Under the pieces are notes generated by a model. That model was not told where the DNA came from. It saw only the letters and a list, made by a program, of their open reading frames with translations, and ran no database searches. A DNA stretch of 64,000 nt from JAJDIA01 sp031555735. Lineage in GTDB: Bacteria; Bacteroidota; Bacteroidia; Bacteroidales; Tannerellaceae. Where the stretch lies: positions 1 to 64,000 of the forward strand of contig JAVBUE010000021.1 of assembly GCA_031555735.1 (NCBI GenBank). Reading direction: 5' to 3'. Positions 61,636 to 64,000 of this stretch are shown here, piece by piece. A program made the position numbers and the translations under genes. The stretch's first letter is position 1; each line of letters starts with the position of its first letter.

Positions 61636-62436
61636 TTAACGATCGCCGGACAAGACCTTGTCCAGCACCTTCAGGTCGTCGGCTCCGATCAGATCCACCC
61701 CTTCGGAAATGAAAAATCGCTTGAACTGCTCCGTATCAGGTGCTCCCCACCACCGGAACAGCTTGCCTTCGCCATGTACACGAGCAATCAGATCACGCAT
61801 GCGTTGCAACTCAGCCGCAGGCATCTCACCCGTGCCACGCCAGGAGAAAAAGCTGGCATAGTTGTCGCTGAGCACGGGACTGACCGAAGGCGGAATCTCT
61901 TTTCCCAGATCTTCCAGCCTGCCATCGAGAAAGACCAGGCGGGTTTGCTCGTCCGAAACGGTCCGAGCCGGTTTATCGCCCGACAGGAAGAGGAGGACAG
62001 GACCGTCGTGATACTCCCCGTCTTTCACTCCGCAAAATAACTTCGCAAACGGCTTGAGCTGTTCCCGGAGAACGGCATACAACGGTTCGCCCGGCGTTTT
62101 GCAATCCACCATCAGGTAAAAAGGACGATCGCTGTCAGGATAAACCTTCCCGCCCTGCTCCCGGATATATTTCGCCAACGGCTGGAGGTACATCTGCGTA
62201 AAGGTGATCGCAGGCGATGGTTCCGGACGATCGTGCGCCACGTACAACTCACCGTCGATCAACCACAAATCGGCCTCCACGCAATTGAAACGATACGACA
62301 AGGCGTCGAACAGCGGATGCTCCCGCCAATAATCATTATGAGAGAACGCGTTATAACGTATGGGCTTTTCGCCCGGTTGCTGTGCGGTTGCCAGTTGGGC
62401 TGCCAACAGGACAAGGATAATGATGCTGTTTTTCAT
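61636..62436 (-). CDS. Secreted PI-PLC/GDPD-like phosphodiesterase
   Basis: This 266-residue protein has a signal peptide (cleavage near ATA-QQP, about 18) and the glycerophosphodiester-phosphodiesterase-like blocks FSHNDYW, VEADLWLIDGELYVAHDRPE and FYLMVDCKT, so it is a TIM-barrel phosphodiesterase of the PI-PLC-like superfamily. A plausible substrate is a glycerophosphodiester or a phospholipid headgroup; the exact one is unknown. It converges on trxA and is divergent from the PfkB kinase. TATATTTG at 62442-62449 (minus strand) is a likely -7 element. Confidence 0.82.
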   Translation of the reverse strand: MKNSIIILVLLAAQLATAQQPGEKPIRYNAFSHNDYWREHPLFDALSYRFNCVEADLWLIDGELYVAHDRPEPSPAITFTQMYLQPLAKYIREQGGKVYPDSDRPFYLMVDCKTPGEPLYAVLREQLKPFAKLFCGVKDGEYHDGPVLLFLSGDKPARTVSDEQTRLVFLDGRLEDLGKEIPPSVSPVLSDNYASFFSWRGTGEMPAAELQRMRDLIARVHGEGKLFRWWGAPDTEQFKRFFISEGVDLIGADDLKVLDKVLSGDR

Positions 62437-62441
62437 ACCTG

Positions 62442-62449
62442 CAAATATA
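62442..62449 (-). promoter_or_regulatory. -7 promoter element of the GDPD-like gene
   Basis: TATATTTG on the minus strand, five bases before the start codon's complement, which implies an almost leaderless message. Confidence 0.4.
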
Positions 62450-62501
62450 GGATGTTCTACAAATAAATTAAACTTTTCGGCACTTCATTTGTTGTTTATT
62501 C

Positions 62502-62509
62502 TATCTTTG
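62502..62509 (+). promoter_or_regulatory. -7 promoter element of the PfkB kinase gene
   Basis: TATCTTTG, 24 bases before the ATG. Confidence 0.55.
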
Positions 62510-62533
62510 TGACTTGGTAAAAAGAGAAGACGC

Positions 62534-63433
62534 ATGAAAAGACATGAATTGTGTTGTGTAGGACACATCACATTGGATAAAATAGTTACCCCGAAGAACA
62601 CCGCTTATATGGCTGGTGGCACATCCTTTTACTTTTCGCACGCGATCAGCCATCTGGATGGTATTGATTATATGCTGGTCACTGCCCTGGCCGAATCGGA
62701 GATGAAAGAGGTGGATAAACTGCGCGCCGAAGGAATCAACGTAACGGCTATACCCAGCCGGCACTCCGTCTATTTTGAAAATATATACGGCGAGAACCAG
62801 GACAACCGCACGCAACGGGTATTGGCGAAAGCCGATCCGTTCACTATCGATCACCTGCGCGACATCGACGCATCCATCTACCACCTGGGCAGCCTGCTTG
62901 CCGACGATTTCCCGTTGGAGGTGGTCCGGTATGCCGCCGGCAAGGGAAAAGTTTCGGTTGACTCGCAAGGCTATCTGCGGGAAGTCAGGGACACAAACGT
63001 GTTTGCCGTTGACTGGCCCGATAAGAAAGACGTACTCCCCTATATCCATTTCCTGAAAGCCAATGAGCATGAAATGGAAGTACTGACCGGATATTCCGAT
63101 ATCCGCAGCGCCGCCCTGCAGTTGTACGACTGGGGAGTAAAGGAGGTACTGATCACCCTGGGCAGCCTGGGTTCGGTGATCTACGACGGTAGCACCTTTT
63201 ACCGCATCCCGGCATACACACCGGCGGAAGTGGTGGATGCCACCGGCTGCGGAGACACGTACATGACCGGCTACCTCTACAAACGGGCCCGGCAGGCAGG
63301 CATCGAAGAAGCCGGGCATTTCGCCGCCGCCATGTCAACCCTCAAGATCGGAGGGATCGGTCCGTTCACGGGAACCCAGGCCGATGTCGTGCATTGCATG
63401 CAGACCGCCGGACAACGGCTGCCGGATCTGTAA
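62534..63433 (+). CDS. PfkB-family carbohydrate kinase
   Basis: This 299-residue ribokinase-fold sugar or nucleoside kinase has an N-terminal GGTSFYFSHAISHL substrate lid region and the anion hole plus catalytic base in DATGCGDTYMTGYL, the PfkB signature 2. The substrate cannot be told by eye; inositol, ribose or another sugar is possible. It is transcribed from its own promoter and the PAS-domain gene follows 71 bases later. Confidence 0.88.
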   Translation: MKRHELCCVGHITLDKIVTPKNTAYMAGGTSFYFSHAISHLDGIDYMLVTALAESEMKEVDKLRAEGINVTAIPSRHSVYFENIYGENQDNRTQRVLAKADPFTIDHLRDIDASIYHLGSLLADDFPLEVVRYAAGKGKVSVDSQGYLREVRDTNVFAVDWPDKKDVLPYIHFLKANEHEMEVLTGYSDIRSAALQLYDWGVKEVLITLGSLGSVIYDGSTFYRIPAYTPAEVVDATGCGDTYMTGYLYKRARQAGIEEAGHFAAAMSTLKIGGIGPFTGTQADVVHCMQTAGQRLPDL

Positions 63434-63504
63434 TACCGCTCCCATCCGCCTTTCATCCGTACTCCAATGTAAAAGATACCGTTTAAAAGAAAAAGAGACT
63501 TCGT

Positions 63505-64000
63505 ATGTTACCCTTCTTAGTAGCCACCAGACCCATCGAGGTCGCTTTGCTTGTGTTGGCCATTCTCATCATCCTGCTGCTTGGCTGGACGATCGTACGG
63601 CTGAAAAGGAACAGGATACACAGCTATCATACGGCCAGCGCCTGGATGTTGGACCTGCTGGAATCTATGCCTGAAATGGTGATTATTTTTGATTCTTCCG
63701 AACGCATCATGGAAATTGTCAATTCGAAAGGGTCCCGGTTGCACTATGGCTATCCCATTGAGACGTATGTCGGAATGACGCTCGATGAACTGACGGAAAT
63801 AGAGGATCAGTTCAAGGATGTTGCCGTCGTTATCCGGCAGAACCTGCAAGCCACCCTCACGAACAGGCAAACCTGCGATTTCGACCTGGAGGTAACCAAA
63901 GACGGGAGAAAATACTACAAACATTCACGCACCGCCCCATTCGGTAAAACCGATGCGATCTACTATTCGCAGGATATCACCTCCCGGGTAGAGGCAGAGA
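63505..64000 (+). CDS. Membrane PAS-domain sensor protein (partial, probable histidine kinase)
   Basis: The gene runs off the window; 165 residues are visible. A transmembrane helix (about 11-30, EVALLVLAILIILLLGWTIV) is followed by a PAS domain (about 45-165: LLESMPEMVIIFDSSERIMEIVNS, a FDLEVTKDGRKYY block and ending YSQDITSRVEAE). That order is typical of hybrid or simple sensor histidine kinases, but the kinase part is not in view. Confidence 0.7.
   Translation, partial: MLPFLVATRPIEVALLVLAILIILLLGWTIVRLKRNRIHSYHTASAWMLDLLESMPEMVIIFDSSERIMEIVNSKGSRLHYGYPIETYVGMTLDELTEIEDQFKDVAVVIRQNLQATLTNRQTCDFDLEVTKDGRKYYKHSRTAPFGKTDAIYYSQDITSRVEAE

Overview
The window is a stretch of Bacteroidales chromosome, most likely Parabacteroides or a close relative; the species is not resolved. 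The evidence is a SusC/SusD pair, a sufB-C-D-S iron-sulfur cluster gene set, a type II (M28-like) glutaminyl cyclase, DUF4924 and START-like proteins, Bacteroidota-type promoters (-33 TTG, about 19-20 bp, -7 TAnnTTTG), and a lack of clear Shine-Dalgarno sites. Almost everything is core chromosome. I see no prophage, transposase, integrase, CRISPR array or rRNA operon.

Layout. 1-6.2 kb (minus strand): hairpins, a NahK-like sugar kinase, and a SusD/SusC uptake pair with an unusual leader hairpin. 6.5-10.2 kb: ribosomal protein L31 type B, class II fructose-bisphosphate aldolase, PIF1-like helicase. 10.4-11.2 kb: a candidate small RNA, a broken heavy-metal-domain gene and a complex repeat (R1a). 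11.4-17 kb: frr-rsgA facing a minus-strand operon (truncated Mpl-like protein, DUF4924, rfbD, prfC). 17-25.6 kb: metallo-hydrolase, S9 peptidase, gpmA, zupT, a CDF exporter with queH, a second repeat region (R3), tRNA-Arg, recO, DUF2721. 25.6-31.6 kb (plus strand): tRNA-Glu, rpsT, a second tRNA-Glu, then gyrB, a C26/M19 fusion enzyme, glutaminyl cyclase and sufE. 31.6-44.8 kb (minus strand): rimP-nusA-infB-cvpA running into sufB, an outer-membrane protein, sufC and sufD, a VOC-GNAT fusion, repeat R2a, then sufS-vanZ-rnhB. 44.9-48.7 kb: a secreted unknown, a TPR/AraC membrane regulator, repeat R1b, tRNA-Met and a START-like protein. 48.8-53.2 kb: LptF/G permease, ribBA, aminotransferase. 53.4-57 kb (minus strand): rplM-rpsI-rpsB-tsf and a PorT-like barrel. 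57-64 kb: repeat R2b, dnaE, trxA, a GDPD-like protein, a PfkB kinase and the start of a PAS sensor protein.

How the genes fit together. Translation and transcription factors dominate (frr, rsgA, prfC, rpmE2, rpsT, rimP, nusA, infB, rplM, rpsI, rpsB, tsf), with DNA replication and repair (gyrB, dnaE, recO, rnhB, helicase) and a nearly complete SUF pathway.

The most unusual signal is a set of intergenic arrays. Their units differ in sequence between arrays but are nearly always 22 bp long and are often imperfect palindromes, some with compensating changes in both arms. R1 and R2 each occur twice in this window in rearranged or inverted orientation, and R3 has a possible degenerate relative near 48.3 kb. 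A second notable signal is a run of nine G inside the glutaminyl cyclase gene, just before its catalytic residues, which could make it phase-variable.
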